DNA from: Albidovulum sp.
Lineage (GTDB): Bacteria; Pseudomonadota; Alphaproteobacteria; Rhodobacterales; Rhodobacteraceae
Length of the DNA: 64,000 bases
Direction of reading: 5' to 3'
NCBI GenBank assembly: GCA_030837825.1
Contig: JAUQYB010000045.1
Coordinates: 1-64,000, forward strand
This document shows, piece by piece, positions 63,500-64,000 of the stretch (within the stretch, counting starts at the first letter, position 1; every line of letters begins with the position of its first letter). Both the position numbers and the translations under genes were made by a program. Below the pieces are notes generated by a model. That model ran no database searches. It was given only the letters and a program-made list of their open reading frames with translations, and was not told the DNA's origin.

Positions 63500-64000
63500 A
63501 TGAGCACTGCCACGCATCCCGTGGACGAACTATTACCGGCGCCGAAGCTCTTCACGCTCGGCCTGCAACACGTTCTGGTCATGTATGCCGGCGCCATCGC
63601 CGTGCCGCTGATCATCGGCCGGGCGCTGAAGCTCGACCCCGCCGACGTCGCCTTCCTGATCTCGGCCGATCTCTTCACCTGCGGGATTGTCACCCTGATC
63701 CAGAGCCTCGGCGCGACCCAGTGGTTCGGCGTCCGGCTGCCGGTGATGATGGGTGTGACCTTCGCCGCCGTGCAGCCGATGCAGGTGATGGCCAGCGCCA
63801 ATGGCGGGCCGGAGGGCGCGCGTGCGATCTTCGGCGCGATCATCGCCGCGGGCGTGATCGCCATGCTGCTGGCGCCCCTGATGTCGAAGCTTTTGCGCTT
63901 CTTCCCGCCGGTCGTCACCGGCTCGATCATCCTCGTCATCGGCGTCAGCCTGATGCGGATCGGCATCAACTGGGTCTTCGGCAACCCGGTCGGCCCGACC
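63500..64000 (+). CDS. Nucleobase:cation symporter-2 permease (xanthine/urate type), 3'-truncated
   Basis: The gene starts at ATG 63500 (GGAAAGGAC upstream) and runs off the end of the window after 167 codons without a stop. The NCS2 family start is clear: FTLGLQHVLVMYAGAIAVPL contains the conserved QH motif of helix 1. Further signs are LISADLFTCGIVTLIQSLGA and the helix with VTGSIILVIGVSLMRIGINW. Four to five helices are visible. Position behind the urate-degradation genes favours urate or xanthine over uracil as substrate. Confidence 0.92.
   Translation, partial: MSTATHPVDELLPAPKLFTLGLQHVLVMYAGAIAVPLIIGRALKLDPADVAFLISADLFTCGIVTLIQSLGATQWFGVRLPVMMGVTFAAVQPMQVMASANGGPEGARAIFGAIIAAGVIAMLLAPLMSKLLRFFPPVVTGSIILVIGVSLMRIGINWVFGNPVGPT

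Overview
The window is about 68-70% GC, densely packed, and reads as chromosome of a Rhodobacterales (Rhodobacteraceae/Paracoccaceae-like) alphaproteobacterium. Pointers are the sdhA-lipoprotein-sdhB order, a VPLPA-CTERM surface protein, the DUF1285/MoxR/DUF58/DUF4159 cluster, DUF1523, a fused allantoinase-UraD protein and a bacterial ALDH16. I see no rRNA, tRNA, CRISPR array, transposase, integrase or phage gene. No stretch longer than 300 bp lacks a gene; the longest is 32061-32347.

Layout. 1-3.0 kb: end of a succinate dehydrogenase operon (sdhA, two low-GC small genes, a lipoprotein gene, sdhB). 3.1-8.3 kb: class I PHA synthase, an SMR exporter, DNA polymerase I. 8.4-9.5 kb: VPLPA-CTERM protein. 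9.6-17.0 kb: DUF1285 gene divergent from a four-gene overlapping MoxR-DUF58-DUF4159-VWA membrane operon. 17.1-21.2 kb (minus strand): two small proteins, an ECF sigma factor overlapping a membrane VWA protein, and a periplasmic peptidoglycan-binding-like protein. 21.4-31.1 kb: gabD, an AFMID-like hydrolase, then a minus-strand operon dppB-dppC-dppDF-ALDH-SDR-P1 peptidase-methyltransferase without a substrate-binding protein. 31.3-36.9 kb: exoD, creatinase behind a structured leader, an L,D-transpeptidase lipoprotein, a cupin, a small membrane protein and an orphan peptide-type binding protein that may serve the dpp operon. 37-43.1 kb: panBC, an M20 peptidase, two small membrane proteins, and a divergent lysR/eamA pair.

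43.2-64 kb looks like a catabolic island for nucleosides, bases and related nitrogen compounds. It holds a BMP-type nucleoside ABC transporter with cytosine deaminase, a complete Liv-type ABC transporter, deoC-ALDH16-FAH hydrolase-polytopic membrane protein, and a urate-degradation set (uraH divergent from puuE-uraD fusion, ureidoglycine aminohydrolase, ureidoglycolate lyase and a xanthine/urate-type permease cut by the window end). Creatinase (creatine to sarcosine plus urea) fits the same nitrogen-scavenging theme.

Four copies of a roughly 50-bp intergenic palindromic element, a 14-bp tandem repeat array, several strong hairpins and a few dyads near starts are the main non-coding structure. 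Start codons were chosen by overlap with the upstream stop, visible Shine-Dalgarno sequence, or position of a signal peptide. Substrates of transporters and dehydrogenases are inferred from family and neighbours and remain uncertain.
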